Positions 27,038-36,894 of a stretch of 64,000 bases of DNA are shown here, in pieces; position 1 is the first letter of the stretch, and every line of letters begins with the position of its first letter. The DNA comes from JAGQOZ01 sp041399205. GTDB lineage: Bacteria > Planctomycetota > Planctomycetia > Pirellulales > Pirellulaceae. The notes below the pieces were generated by a model. That model saw nothing but the letters and a program-made list of their open reading frames with translations. It was not told where the DNA came from and did no database searches. Location of the stretch: NCBI GenBank assembly GCA_041399205.1, contig JAWKTK010000028.1:46275-110274 (forward strand), read 5' to 3'. The position numbers and the translations under genes were made by a program.

Positions 27038-30000
27038 ATGAAGTCAGCAACCTATATCATTCGCGCGCTCCTGTTAATCGTCACCGTGGCAACGCCTTGG
27101 TTCTTTGGCGGGGTTTGGGCGGATGTTCAATGGATCTTGCTACTTTGTTTGGCGGTGCAATTGGCATTTGACCTGATGGGCCGATTCGGGCAGTACGATC
27201 AACCCAGCTGGCTGCCGACCGCTTGGCTTCCGGTACTGTTGGGAATCTCGTTAGGCGTTTGCCAGCTTGTTCCCCTAAGCCCTTCCACTGCCGCGTGGTT
27301 GGCTCCAGAAACACTTGCGTTACGAACCCAGCTATCCACGCCGGCCACGTTGGACGAATCGACCGATATCGACGAATCTAGCGATGTGCCCCTTTCCACG
27401 GCCGACGCCGCGACGCTGCCGAATTTTCCTCGCAGCATCAATCCCGCCGCCACTCGAGAATACTTAGCACTCTTGCTACTGGGCGCAGGCGTATACGTAT
27501 TGGCATCCAGTCACTTGGTAGATCGTCGTAGCGTGACCATCTTGTTTGCGACCGTGGCCATATGTGGCGCGGCACTGGCGTTCTTTGGGCTAGTACAACG
27601 TCTTTCTTGGAACGGCAAGTTTTATTGGGTTTTTGAACCGATCAGCGGCAGCTTTCAATCCTTTGGCCCCTTTGTCAACCGAAACAACGCTGGTGGTTTC
27701 TTGAACATGTGTCTGGCAACGTGCCTGGGCCTGATCGTTTGGGTTTTCTGGTCGGGATTTCAAGAACTGCAATACATTCCCATGGAACACCAATCGTCTT
27801 CGCGTCGCGGTAAGCGTTCCAGAGGTTCAAGTTCCGGCAGGTCGTCATCGTCGCGTTCTGGCCGTTCGTCGCGAAGTTCCCGTTCTTCGTCGCGTTCTTC
27901 GTCTGGGTCTTCGGCAAACCGTTCGACGTCTGCGGATTCCGGTTTGGCATCTCCTTCGTCCGAAGCTGCCGCCGACAAGGCTGATCAATACGCGGCAATG
28001 CTGGGCCATGCGACATCAGATTCTCGCGATTCCGACCAAGTTGATAGCGTTTCGGACCATAGCGAGAATACAGACCAGGCAACACCAATAGACAATTCAG
28101 ATCCAAATCAAGAAACGGAACGTTCGCAGGATGCATCCGAACAACCGGAACGGCGTAAACGAGTTCGAGTGCGAGTGAAACAGCGAGTACGCGTGCACGA
28201 CCAAGACGATGATGACGATGTAGACTTATTGGAATTTCGCCGACGCCAAAAGAAGATCCGCAAAAAATTTGATGCGGACGAGGATTTCGAAAAGGCCAAG
28301 AAGTCGTTAAAACTAGCCACGCCCATGGCCTATGGCGCCAACGTCGATCCGGAAGCTGGGTCGTGGATTGTGCGCGGCGCGAAGGCCACGTCTCGTTGGA
28401 TTGGGGAAATCAACGCGCTCAAACTTTGGTCCGTCGTGTTGGCCGTTTGTGTGGCAGGTGGTGTCTTCTGTACGGCGTCTCGCGGATCTATTCTGGCGCT
28501 CCTGGTCTCTTTGGTGGTTACTGCCGGCATGCTGGCGATGCGCGCCGGTTATCGAGGTTATTCGATCGGGATTCTGGTGACCTTGTTCTTGGGCTTGGGC
28601 CTAATGAGCTGGGGCGGGCAAACCGACTTTGTGGTCAATCGGTTCGAACAAATGTTTGACGACAATTCTTTGGAGCAGGGCCGAGTTCCCAACTGGAATG
28701 AAGCGTTGCGAACCGTGCCTGATTTTTGGTCGTTCGGCACCGGCTTGGGAACGTATCGCTTTGTCTATGAACGATTCCAAGAACGGTTCCTGCGCAACAC
28801 CAGCCACTTCCACGCCGAAAACCAATTCATCCAAACCATGGTCGAAGGTGGCTTGCTGGGAACGGCGCTGCTGATGCTTGTGCTGATATTGGTTGGATCG
28901 TCCATTTTCAAGTTGTTTCAATCGGGCGGCGCCATCGACACGGCGCTGGCCACCATGGGCACCTTCGCGCTGACCAGCCAAATTGTCGGTGGCACCTTTG
29001 ATTTTGGGTTGTACATTCCATCCAACACCATCTTGATGGCGTTGTTGTCCGGCGTGGTGATTGGACGAGCGGCCTTGGTTTCGGCGTATGGACAGGTGGA
29101 AATCGAGCGGTCGGAAGAACGTTCGTATCAATACTCAGGGAATACTCGCACGCCAACGCCATTGCCGGATCGAGGCTGGATTGCCTTGCTGCAGACGATT
29201 CCCTGTCACGCCATCGGACTGTCATTAGTCACAGGGCTTTTGTTCGTGGGTGCATTATTTGGTTCGCTGGAAATGAAGAAAGTGGCGGCCGTGGAGAACG
29301 CCATGCGAGCAGCACCTTTGTCCCAGGTGCGTGACTTGGAAGATCCGGACGAAATCCGTAGTCTCACCACGCCACTGGCAAACTCGCTTAAGCAGCGTTG
29401 GGACGATGCCTATGGTCACCGTCATTTGGCCGAACTTCTCATTCATTTGTACGAAGCGAACGCCTATCAAACATTAAAACTGGCGAAAGAAGAAGAACTA
29501 GCCATCTTAGCGGCTCAGGCCGAAGCGGCCGCAGCAACGTCATCAGACGACAGCCAGGTAGACGCGTTAAATCAAGCCGATTCGAATTCAACGGATGCAT
29601 CGGCGGCAGATCCAGCCGTGTCCAACGAAATCGTTCGCGACGAAGAGCTCTGGCTGCGCGCGTCCGTGTGGCATTTGCATGGCGTCCTAAAGCATCTGGA
29701 AATTTCCAAGAATCAAACGGCGATTGACAAACTGTTGTCACAGCCAGCCGTTCAAGAGTATCTGGTTCCAGCCAGAAAACACTTGCTTCTTGCCCGACGG
29801 TTTTGCCCGACGGTTCCGTACACGCATTACGCTTTGGCGGAACTGAGCATCATTGGCCCACCAGAAAACAACGATGTGCTACACCTAAAACGCGCTCGCT
29901 TCTTGAGCCCCGCTGACGCAACATTGTTGTATTGGTCCGGCGTGGTGGATATGAATTCGAACCGAGCCAACCAAGCGTGCGAAAATTGGCGGAAGAGTCT

Positions 30001-30478
30001 GACGTTAACCAAAATGCATTTGGATCGCATTATACCGTTCGCGTTGGAGACCCTGACGCCGCAACAACTGTTGGATAACGTGCTGCCAGATCATGCCGAT
30101 CAGATTTATCACGCGGCCACCAAGTATTTCAGTGATCCCCTGCAGTTGGACATCCAGATGCAGTATCTGAAGAAAGCAGAAGCGGTCATCAATGACGTGT
30201 CCCTGCCGGACGACGAAAAGCAATACTTGCACGCATCCATCTTGCGATTGCAGGGTCGCGGTGACGAAGCGATCGAACTGTTTGAAAAAGCAATCCAGCT
30301 GAATCCGGATCGCATTCGCTGGCGCTACGAATTAGCTCGCTTGCTATTCGGTATGCAACGCTACAAGGAAGCTCGCAAACACACGTCCGAACTCATTCGC
30401 GAAGATCCTGACAATCGACAGTATTCGGAACTGAACGGCCGAGTGGTTCAGGAGTTGGTCAAGCTGCGGCAAATTTGA
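27038..30478 (+). CDS. O-antigen ligase/polymerase (Wzy_C) protein with Ser/Arg-rich insert and TPR tail
   Basis: 1146 residues, intact. Hydrophobic helices at both ends of the first ~800 residues surround the Wzy_C signature (GVFCTASRGSILALLVSLVV; then HFHAENQFIQTMVEGGLLG), typical of O-antigen ligases and polymerases that act on undecaprenyl-linked glycans at the periplasmic face. Between helices, about residues 250-300 are almost only Ser and Arg (SSRSGRSSRSSRSSSRSSSG), followed by a charged stretch to about 425 (acidic, then RKRVRVRVKQRVRVHDQDDD). That should be a large cytoplasmic or periplasmic loop. The C-terminal ~200 residues are TPRs (LHASILRLQGRGDEAIELFEKAI, RWRYELARLLFGMQRYKEA). 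The polysaccharide made is unknown, as no glycosyltransferases are adjacent. Confidence 0.88.
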   Translation: MKSATYIIRALLLIVTVATPWFFGGVWADVQWILLLCLAVQLAFDLMGRFGQYDQPSWLPTAWLPVLLGISLGVCQLVPLSPSTAAWLAPETLALRTQLSTPATLDESTDIDESSDVPLSTADAATLPNFPRSINPAATREYLALLLLGAGVYVLASSHLVDRRSVTILFATVAICGAALAFFGLVQRLSWNGKFYWVFEPISGSFQSFGPFVNRNNAGGFLNMCLATCLGLIVWVFWSGFQELQYIPMEHQSSSRRGKRSRGSSSGRSSSSRSGRSSRSSRSSSRSSSGSSANRSTSADSGLASPSSEAAADKADQYAAMLGHATSDSRDSDQVDSVSDHSENTDQATPIDNSDPNQETERSQDASEQPERRKRVRVRVKQRVRVHDQDDDDDVDLLEFRRRQKKIRKKFDADEDFEKAKKSLKLATPMAYGANVDPEAGSWIVRGAKATSRWIGEINALKLWSVVLAVCVAGGVFCTASRGSILALLVSLVVTAGMLAMRAGYRGYSIGILVTLFLGLGLMSWGGQTDFVVNRFEQMFDDNSLEQGRVPNWNEALRTVPDFWSFGTGLGTYRFVYERFQERFLRNTSHFHAENQFIQTMVEGGLLGTALLMLVLILVGSSIFKLFQSGGAIDTALATMGTFALTSQIVGGTFDFGLYIPSNTILMALLSGVVIGRAALVSAYGQVEIERSEERSYQYSGNTRTPTPLPDRGWIALLQTIPCHAIGLSLVTGLLFVGALFGSLEMKKVAAVENAMRAAPLSQVRDLEDPDEIRSLTTPLANSLKQRWDDAYGHRHLAELLIHLYEANAYQTLKLAKEEELAILAAQAEAAAATSSDDSQVDALNQADSNSTDASAADPAVSNEIVRDEELWLRASVWHLHGVLKHLEISKNQTAIDKLLSQPAVQEYLVPARKHLLLARRFCPTVPYTHYALAELSIIGPPENNDVLHLKRARFLSPADATLLYWSGVVDMNSNRANQACENWRKSLTLTKMHLDRIIPFALETLTPQQLLDNVLPDHADQIYHAATKYFSDPLQLDIQMQYLKKAEAVINDVSLPDDEKQYLHASILRLQGRGDEAIELFEKAIQLNPDRIRWRYELARLLFGMQRYKEARKHTSELIREDPDNRQYSELNGRVVQELVKLRQI

Positions 30479-30514
30479 TTTTCCGTCGTTTTGGTTTTGC
30501 TCGGAGGAATTTCT

Positions 30515-30610
30515 TAGCCCGAAGCGTCAGCGAGGGACTGCAGAATCGCTCGATTTTCCCCTCACTTACGTTTCGGGCTAGGATTCTTGCCTCACTTACG
30601 TTTCAGGCTA
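30515..30610. repeat. Dispersed inverted repeat, family TAGCCCGAAGCGTCAG, copy 2
   Basis: The arm at 30515-30537 (TAGCCCGAAGCGTCAGCGAG...) pairs with 30557-30580 (CCCCTCACTTACGTTTCGGG then CTA), and a second half-arm (CCTCACTTACGTTTCAGGC then TA) follows at about 30590-30610. It lies between two genes whose transcription converges (the O-antigen ligase gene and the sulfatase), a good place for a two-way terminator. Confidence 0.8.
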
Positions 30611-30640
30611 GGATTTATAGTGCTCTGAGTCGGTGTTCAG

Positions 30641-32360
30641 CTAATTTGCTTCTAGCAGCGAAATGTATGCGTACAGCGCCGCGTTGTTTGCCGTCGTTGC
30701 CGCCAGCGTGGATTCCAAACGAGTTTCCCCGGGCTCTAGTTGCACTTCGAATTCGGCCGAAGTGTCGCCTTTGGTTAGCGTCTTGGAAATGGTTTGGCCT
30801 TGAATTCGCAACTGAATCGAATTCGCCTCCATCGATTGTTGCAAATGTCGCGGCCAGCGACTCAACACAATTCGGTATTTTCCGGGCTGGAGGACTCGGA
30901 CCGCCCACGGACCACTTTGCGGCGCGCCGTTGCGAATGGCGTTCTGATGCCAAGGCGTGTTGTCCAGCAGCCAATCGTGCGCGGTGAGACGAGCTTCCGG
31001 TTCGTGTTCCGAACCAATTTCAACATGAATGGTGCGTTGAATGGCGGGTTGCAGCGAATCCCACCACGCATCGTATGCGTCGCGCAGCTCTTGCACCAAA
31101 GCGGATTGTTCTGATGCTACGTCGTGCGATTGGCTCGGGTCATCCGCCAAGTTGAACAGTTCCTTACCGTTGACCAGACGCCACTGTTGATACATGACGG
31201 CTGACTTTCGCCACTTTTCTGGGTGCAGAATTCGCTGCGAATGCACCACAATCGGCTTTTCGCGAATCAACGTTTCAGTGCCTTGTATGGCACTTGCCAG
31301 GCTGATGCCATCGGACGCGGGGCCCGCCGGTTCGTTCAACTGGCACAGTTCACCAGCGTCGGACGCATATCAATGTGAGCTGACAACGTATTGACATCTC
31401 GACCGCCTCCGTCAGCTGCCCGTTGGGCCAGTAAAAGAAGCACGGCACTCGATGACCGCCATCGTATTCCGATCCTTTTTTGCCTCGCATATCCGCGTTG
31501 AATACACCTTCTCCCTGGGCGGTGCCGTTGTCGGTCATGAAGATGAAAAGCGTGTTCTGATCCAGGTTGTTTTCTTTCAGGAAGGAACGCAGGCGGCCCA
31601 CGTTTTCATCAATGTTGGCAATCATGCCAAAGAAGCGGCTGGTGTTGCGGTCTTGCTGGTCGTACGGCTGACGATACTTTTCGTCTACCAAATAGGGACC
31701 GTGCGGTGCATTCGTGGCCAAATAGACAAAGAACGGTTCGTCTTGATGTTGCGAAATAAAGCGAGTGGCTTCGCGGAACCACACATCGGTGCAATAGCCT
31801 TCGAATTTTTCGGTTTGGCCGTTACGCCAATAGGTGTCGTCAAAATAATCGTTGTCAAAGTAGTCGGGCGTTTGGCCCACGCCACCGCCGCCGTGACACA
31901 CCACATCATCAAAACCTTGGTCTTGAGGACGCAAGGGATAGGCGTCGCCCAAATGCCATTTGCCGTACATGCCGGTAGCGTAGCCATTGGCTTTGAATAT
32001 TTCTGCCAGAGTCAATTCGTCCGCCGCCATGAGCGAACGACCACAAATGGTATGCCACACACCTGTCTTGGTTGAATAGCGGCCTGACAGGAGTGCAGAC
32101 CGAGTGGGCGAACAGGTCGGATCGACATGAAAGTCGGTCATCCGAATCGCTTGCGAATACAGCCGGTCCAAGTTGGGCGTTTTCAATACGGGATTACCAT
32201 GAGCACCCATGTCACCGTAACCTTGGTCGTCGGTCATGATCAAAATGACGTTCGGCCGATCGGGTTGCGCTGCCCAAGCCATTCCGGTTCGGCCGCAAAG
32301 TGCCGCAACAATCCAAGAAGTCCAAAACAAACAAGCCACCCAACGCCACCGAATCATCAT
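30641..32360 (-). CDS. Arylsulfatase-family sulfatase (two frameshifts)
   Basis: About 570 residues after correction, starting at ATG 32360 or 32357 (MMIRWRWVACLFWTSWIVAALC, signal peptide ending AWA). The sulfatase hallmark CSPTRSALLSGR is complete (C-x-P-x-R, where Cys becomes formylglycine), with metal ligands in NVILIMTDDQGYGDMG and later TDNGTAQGEG; the KWHLG motif is present. The frame breaks near 31405 and 31358. Correcting both gives GGRDVNTLSAHIDMRPTLV then LCQLNEPAGPASDG, the family's normal run. The C-terminal piece (30641-31339) ends in a beta-sandwich-like domain. It is exported and hydrolyses sulfate esters, most likely of sulfated polysaccharide. No sulfatase-maturing enzyme is in the window. 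Confidence 0.9.
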
Positions 32361-32496
32361 GCCATGCCTTTCGAACAACTTATTTTTCGCGAACGAACCA
32401 AATTGGTATGCGGGCCGAACGATGGTACAATCAGCTTGGCTGTCTTTTGTTTTGGTCGACCTGACTTCCGGCGAAACCGAATGAGCTCGTCTTATT

Positions 32497-32515
32497 CCGC
32501 CTGAAGGCGGGACTA
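32497..32515 (-). repeat. TAGTCCCGCCTTCAGGCGG palindromic element
   Basis: CCGCCTGAAGGCGGGACTA, read inverted, is identical to the elements at about 40592-40610 and 40850-40868. It contains the perfect palindrome-like core CCGCCTTCAGGCGG. It lies in the gap between the divergent sulfatase and VCBS genes. Confidence 0.8.
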
Positions 32516-32582
32516 CCAACCACGCCCCATCGCAGCCCAAACCGACTGCGTATTCCCACCTCAGTTCACACGGAAGCATAAC

Positions 32583-33770
32583 ATGGCTCGATCTATTTTC
32601 CAACGAACCATCAGCGTCTTGGCGGTTGCCGTCTTGGCGATCACCGCCAGCGGGCAGGCTCCTTCGTTTCAATCGATGACCATGGACGGCGATGTCGACA
32701 TCGGTTACGGATTGGCCATCGGCAAAGTCGACGCTGATGATCACATTGACGTTTTGCTGGCGGACAAGACAGAAATCGTTTGGTATCAGAACCCCGGTGA
32801 CCGAACTTCCACTTGGAAGCGTCATGTCATGGCCAGAAACTTGACAGAACGAGATAACGTGTGCATCGCAGCCAGGGATCTAGACGGGGACGGCTTGGTG
32901 GAAGTGGCGGTCGGAGCGCAATGGAATCCCGGTGAAACCACCGACACGCAAGCCAGCGGCGCTCTGTTCTATTTGGAACGCCCAACCGATCCAACCAGAA
33001 TGTGGAAGTCTTCGCCCGTTACGCCTCATGATCCTACGACCCATCGCATGCACTGGATCAAGTTCGGTCCGAACGACTTTCGTTTGGCGGTGTTGCCGTT
33101 GCACGGTGTCGGTAATCAAAACGGGCAAGGGAAACCGGTTCGAGTGACGTTGTACGGTTGCAGCGAAGAAAACAAGAACGGTTGGACTAAACCGTGCTGC
33201 ACGAATCGATGCACATGACGCATAACTTTGATATCCTGCCAGCATGACGCCGATTCGCCTGAAGCGGCCATTATTGCGGGCAGCGAAGGCGTGCATTGGA
33301 TCGATTCGCTCATGAACGTCGCTCAGAAGATTGATGCGCCACCATCACGCGGTGCCGGCGAAGTTCGCATCGTGCCGATCGAATCTCAAAACGCCATTAC
33401 CACCATCGAACCGATGCACGGCAATGAAGTGGTGTTCTACATGCATTCGAATACCAACGGCTGGCAGCGACAAGTCTTGGATGCGTCGTTCAATCAAGGC
33501 CACGCACTCGCATCCGGCGATCTGTTGGGCCAAGGGCAACCGCAGATTGTGGCGGGCTGGCGTAATCCCAATTCGGACGGCAAAGTGGGCATTCGCATGT
33601 ACGTCCCCAACGAGAGCTTTACTCGTTGGGAACAGCATACGATTGACGACAACCAAATGGCCTGTGAAGACCTCAAACTTTGCGACTTTGATGCCGACGG
33701 CAAATTGGATATTGTGGCTGCAGGACGAGCGACCAAGAACGTGATCTTGTATTGGAATCAAACTCCGTGA
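32583..33770 (+). CDS. VCBS/FG-GAP repeat exported protein (two frameshifts)
   Basis: About 395 residues after correction. ATG 32583 opens a signal peptide (ISVLAVAVLAITASGQA). FG-GAP/VCBS-type calcium-binding loops are seen: IGKVDADDHIDVLLADKT, AARDLDGDGLVEVAVGAQWN, and, in the second part, KLCDFDADGKLDIVAAGRATKN. The pattern suggests a seven-bladed beta-propeller that is exported. The frame breaks between 33195 and 33245; correction gives KTVLHESMHMTHNFDILPA then DADSPEAAIIAG without loss of protein. The stop is 8 bp before the ATG of the cytochrome gene, so the two form an operon. Such proteins often accompany sulfatases and cytochromes in planctomycetes; the ligand is unknown. Confidence 0.82.
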
Positions 33771-33778
33771 GACGTGTC

Positions 33779-35674
33779 ATGTCTACGAAACGTCTGTTTG
33801 GCCACTGCGCAACAGCAACGTTGTTCTTGGTGACCATGCTGTTTTCCATTCTGCATGTGGCAAATTCGATGGCGACGGCCGACGATGCGCCGGCGTTGGC
33901 CAATCAAGTGCGTCGACCAGTTCGCTTGGCGTGGAATCACGATGAAACCTCGCTATGGGTGGCGAATCAAGGGAGTGGTTCTCTCAGTGAAATCCAGATT
34001 GCAAACCACCAAGGCCGATTGGTTGCCGAATATCCGATTGCCGAATCGGTTTCCACCTTGCTGCCATGGAACGCTGCACGGCAACTGCTGGTGGCACACG
34101 CCCATTCGCCTCAGATCAGCGTCGTCGATATCGCCGAACACGTTGGCCAAGTGGTACAGCGATTGCCATTGAAATTCGCGACGGACGCAATCTGCCAAAT
34201 TCCCGGCGGCTTCGCCACTAACGTGCCGTGGCAACGCAAAGTGTTGCTGTACGCTTGTGAAACTTCGGCAGCTGCGGGATTGCGCATTTCGGATTCCACA
34301 GAAATATCATTGCCGTTTTTCGTTCGTTCGTTGTTGTATTTGCCACAGCAGGAAACGTTGGTCGCGTCCGATCGCTTTGGCGGCCAGTTGGCGATCATCT
34401 CTACCGTCGAACGACGCTTGATCTGCGTCCGACATTTTGACTTTCATAATATTGGCGAATTAACGTTGGACACAAAGGGTAATCGACTGCTCATGACAGT
34501 TCAAGCGTTGAATCCGGCGCTGGAACCGTCCGATTCCAATATTCAATGGGGACTGTTCTTGCCCAGCGGCATTCGGCAATTTCAACCAGACGTCTTGGTG
34601 GACGCCAGTCAGACAGAAATGGACGTGCTCCGATCCGGCAAATACACGCCGCTGAGTGACATTCGGTTGGGCGCTGGAGATCCGCACACGTTGGCAGTGA
34701 CAAGTTCTGGTCAGTTGGTTGTTTCGCTCAGTGGGGTCAATCGCGTTGCCTTTCTTCAGCAGAAAGCTAGTGATCAGCGTCGAGCTCCCGTGGGTATTCG
34801 GCCAACGCACATGTTATTGTCAGCCGATTCTTCGCTAGTGGCGACGGCCAATACCTTGGATGACAGTGTTTCGTTGGTGCAGATTGCGGATAATTCGTCT
34901 GATCAGATTGCCGCTTGGCAGCAGCGAGCAGCCGAACAGGATTCGTCTGGTTCGAACCTACACTTAGAATCGTTTCACGATGTCGCCACACTAACGCAGA
35001 CCTTATCGCTGGGGCCTCGCCCCGAACTTTCGAACAGCGAATTAGGCGAACGCATTTTCACCGATGCTACTCGTTCTCACGACCATTGGTTCAGCTGCAA
35101 TAGCTGCCACATTAACGGGCATTCCAATGGACGTTTGGCGGACACGCAAGGAGACGGTTCGTATGGGACGCCTAAACGAGTGCCTTCGTTGTTTGGCGTG
35201 GCAGATACGTCTCCTTGGTCGTGGACGGGGCATTTTGCCACGTTGGAAGATCAATTACAGAAGACTGCTCAGAGCACGATGATCGGTCGCAAGCTGAGTC
35301 GCGCCGAGCTGGTGCAGTTGCAAAGTTTCTTGTCAGAACTGCAGGCTCCTGCGGTGGAACCGCCAGACTCGCCAGAAGCGGCTGAACGAATTGTCCAAGG
35401 AAAAGCTGTGTTTGAACGCCGTCAATGTTCTGCGTGTCATCACGGCCACGCGTTTTCTGCACATACGGTGTTTGATGTGGGTTTGGTGGACGAACAAGGG
35501 GAAACCAACTTCAATCCTCCGTCTCTGATTGGCGTACGGTTGCGACAAGCTTTCTTTCATGATGCCAGCGCACTGTCGCTGGGCGAAGTGGTTGATCAGC
35601 ATTCGCCTAAATCGGATGCCGTACTTTCCGCAGCCGATCGATCGGCACTGATTGCATATTTGGAAAGTCTGTAG
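33779..35674 (+). CDS. Exported beta-propeller/diheme cytochrome c protein (MauG/peroxidase-like C-terminus)
   Basis: 631 residues from ATG 33779, chosen because MSTKRLFGHCATATLFLVTMLFSILHVANS is a signal peptide; an in-frame ATG 27 bp upstream lies within the end of the preceding gene. Residues ~50-400 are YVTN-like propeller blades (RLAWNHDETSLWVANQGSGSLSEIQI, GIRPTHMLLSADSSLVATANTLDDSVSLV). The C-terminal third has two heme c sites, CNSCH and CSACH, with Met- and His-rich surroundings like the diheme cytochrome c peroxidase/MauG family. It should act in the periplasm or outer membrane in redox chemistry. The frame is intact. It follows the VCBS gene in the same operon. Confidence 0.88.
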   Translation: MSTKRLFGHCATATLFLVTMLFSILHVANSMATADDAPALANQVRRPVRLAWNHDETSLWVANQGSGSLSEIQIANHQGRLVAEYPIAESVSTLLPWNAARQLLVAHAHSPQISVVDIAEHVGQVVQRLPLKFATDAICQIPGGFATNVPWQRKVLLYACETSAAAGLRISDSTEISLPFFVRSLLYLPQQETLVASDRFGGQLAIISTVERRLICVRHFDFHNIGELTLDTKGNRLLMTVQALNPALEPSDSNIQWGLFLPSGIRQFQPDVLVDASQTEMDVLRSGKYTPLSDIRLGAGDPHTLAVTSSGQLVVSLSGVNRVAFLQQKASDQRRAPVGIRPTHMLLSADSSLVATANTLDDSVSLVQIADNSSDQIAAWQQRAAEQDSSGSNLHLESFHDVATLTQTLSLGPRPELSNSELGERIFTDATRSHDHWFSCNSCHINGHSNGRLADTQGDGSYGTPKRVPSLFGVADTSPWSWTGHFATLEDQLQKTAQSTMIGRKLSRAELVQLQSFLSELQAPAVEPPDSPEAAERIVQGKAVFERRQCSACHHGHAFSAHTVFDVGLVDEQGETNFNPPSLIGVRLRQAFFHDASALSLGEVVDQHSPKSDAVLSAADRSALIAYLESL

Positions 35675-35788
35675 CGAATCGACGTTTGGGCATCGTTCGT
35701 TCGGGTTGATTTGTTCGTTTGCAGGCCGGATCTTCGAGCTACCTTTGGAAGTCGACTTTCGGATCTATCTGTACAACTACCGGCTGGA

Positions 35789-36295
35789 ATGGGCATGCAA
35801 CTTTCTGTTCGTACTATTCGAATTGTTTGTGTCGTAATGTCGGCCATGGTGTTGTTGCAAACATCATGCGGCTACAGTGAATACAAGGTGTCTATACTTT
35901 CACCCAGTCGACAAGCGAATCCGGCGCGGCAGGAAACGCAAGTCGCACACGACCGGTTTGCGAAGCAGATGGCTCAGACGGCCTAGTTTTATTTTCCGTA
36001 TCCAGATCGTACCAATCCGTTTCAAGCCACACTGACCGACGTTTCTGTACAGGTCAGTCTCGATTCGCTTAAGCTGAGCGGTTTTGTTCAGGTAAAAGAT
36101 GTCAAAGCGGTTTTTACAAATGGTACAAGGACATTTTTGTTGGGGCCAGGAAATCTTGTTGGCAGTTCCACCATTACTTCGATCGAACCGCCTCGAGTCT
36201 TCTTGCACAATCCCGAAACGAATCAACATTGGGAAATGACGCTAGATGTAGACGACACCTCAGCTTCGCCGACTCAGCCCAATGACGAAGTTTAG
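35789..36295 (+). CDS. Small lipoprotein with in-frame stop
   Basis: 168 codons from ATG 35789 (or 35795). A lipobox, MSAMVLLQTSCG, gives a lipidated Cys at about residue 28. Codon 66 is TAG (35984-35986), and the same frame then continues FYFPYPDRTNPFQATLTDVSVQVSLDSLKLSGFVQVKD... to TAG 36293-36295, with good protein character and a basic-acidic balance like the first part. The stop is a single substitution, not a frameshift. Downstream of the diheme cytochrome gene by 114 bp. No domain is recognised. Confidence 0.6.
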
Positions 36296-36363
36296 TCCAT
36301 GCGCTGACTCGCTCGGTTTGTCGCGCCGTAAAGTTTCGTAACGAACCAAGTCGGCGCATTTTC

Positions 36364-36392
36364 TTACACGTCGAGTGACTTCGTGGTATAGT
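36364..36392 (+). promoter_or_regulatory. Sigma70-type promoter candidate
   Basis: TTACAC (36364-36369), a 17-base spacer and TATAGT (36387-36392) lie about 40 bp upstream of the RuBisCO-like remnant. It fits the consensus at 9 of 12 positions. No transcript data support it. Confidence 0.35.
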
Positions 36393-36428
36393 CCTGTCTT
36401 TGATGTGTCGTGAAGACGGGAGCGAGTT

Positions 36429-36813
36429 TTGGCTGTTTCGCCTTATCTCAAAGGTTTCGTTCGCCCGCCAGTCGGACGCTTCTTGGCCACGTATTGGATC
36501 GAAACTCCGCTGACACTGGAGCAGGCGGCTGCGCTGATTGCCGGCGAACAATCTTCGGGTACCTTCGTCTCACGTATGTTGGCACAGAGGGTCCCGTGGC
36601 TCATGGATTCGAAGAAGTGATGCTCGATTCACTTGGCATCTTCACCCAAGGCAAAACGCATTGCACCAGCGTGATCTCTTGGGTGATCGAGCAGACGACG
36701 CGGGCGTTAAAGCAAAGTCGAAGTGTCCCCTGGTTGACGCGATCGAAATCAACCTGAAGGGCGGACAAGTTGGTGCAGTCGATTATTTTGTTCAGCTTCG
36801 TGACGGTGTTTAA
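36429..36813 (+). pseudogene. Remnant: RuBisCO-like protein N-terminus fused to DUF1537 sugar-acid kinase C-terminus
   Basis: 36429-~36565 reads VSPYLKGFVRPPVGRFLATYWIETPLTLEQAAALIAGEQSSGTFV, the N-terminal signature of RuBisCO-like proteins (ATYWIETP...AAxxIAGEQSSGTF). The expected barrel domain is absent. Past a break at about 36570 only short frames remain until, in another frame, ~36735-36813 reads DAIEINLKGGQVGAVDYFVQLRDG, the end of four-carbon-acid sugar kinases (DUF1537). A full RuBisCO-like gene (~1.2 kb) and most of a kinase (~1.2 kb) would be needed; about 2 kb is missing. A large internal deletion joining two neighbouring genes would give this. Homologues OiaX (RuBisCO-like) and OiaK (DUF1537) act in 3-oxo-isoapionate catabolism, so the original locus may have been of that type. 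Confidence 0.6.
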
Positions 36814-36894
36814 ATGAATGCCCTTTTCGCCCGGCCGACTACTCGGTACAACTTTTTTTCGATTCGCAGAACATTGGAATTCGGAAGGCATAAC

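Noticed and set aside
27675..28326. Antisense open frames opposite the Ser/Arg-rich segment
   Set aside because: The low-complexity composition of the sense gene leaves reverse frames open. They have no starts or motifs.
36429..36620. A short complete RuBisCO-like gene
   Set aside because: Only the N-terminal ~45 residues match; the barrel with the catalytic lysine is absent, so this is a remnant and not a gene.
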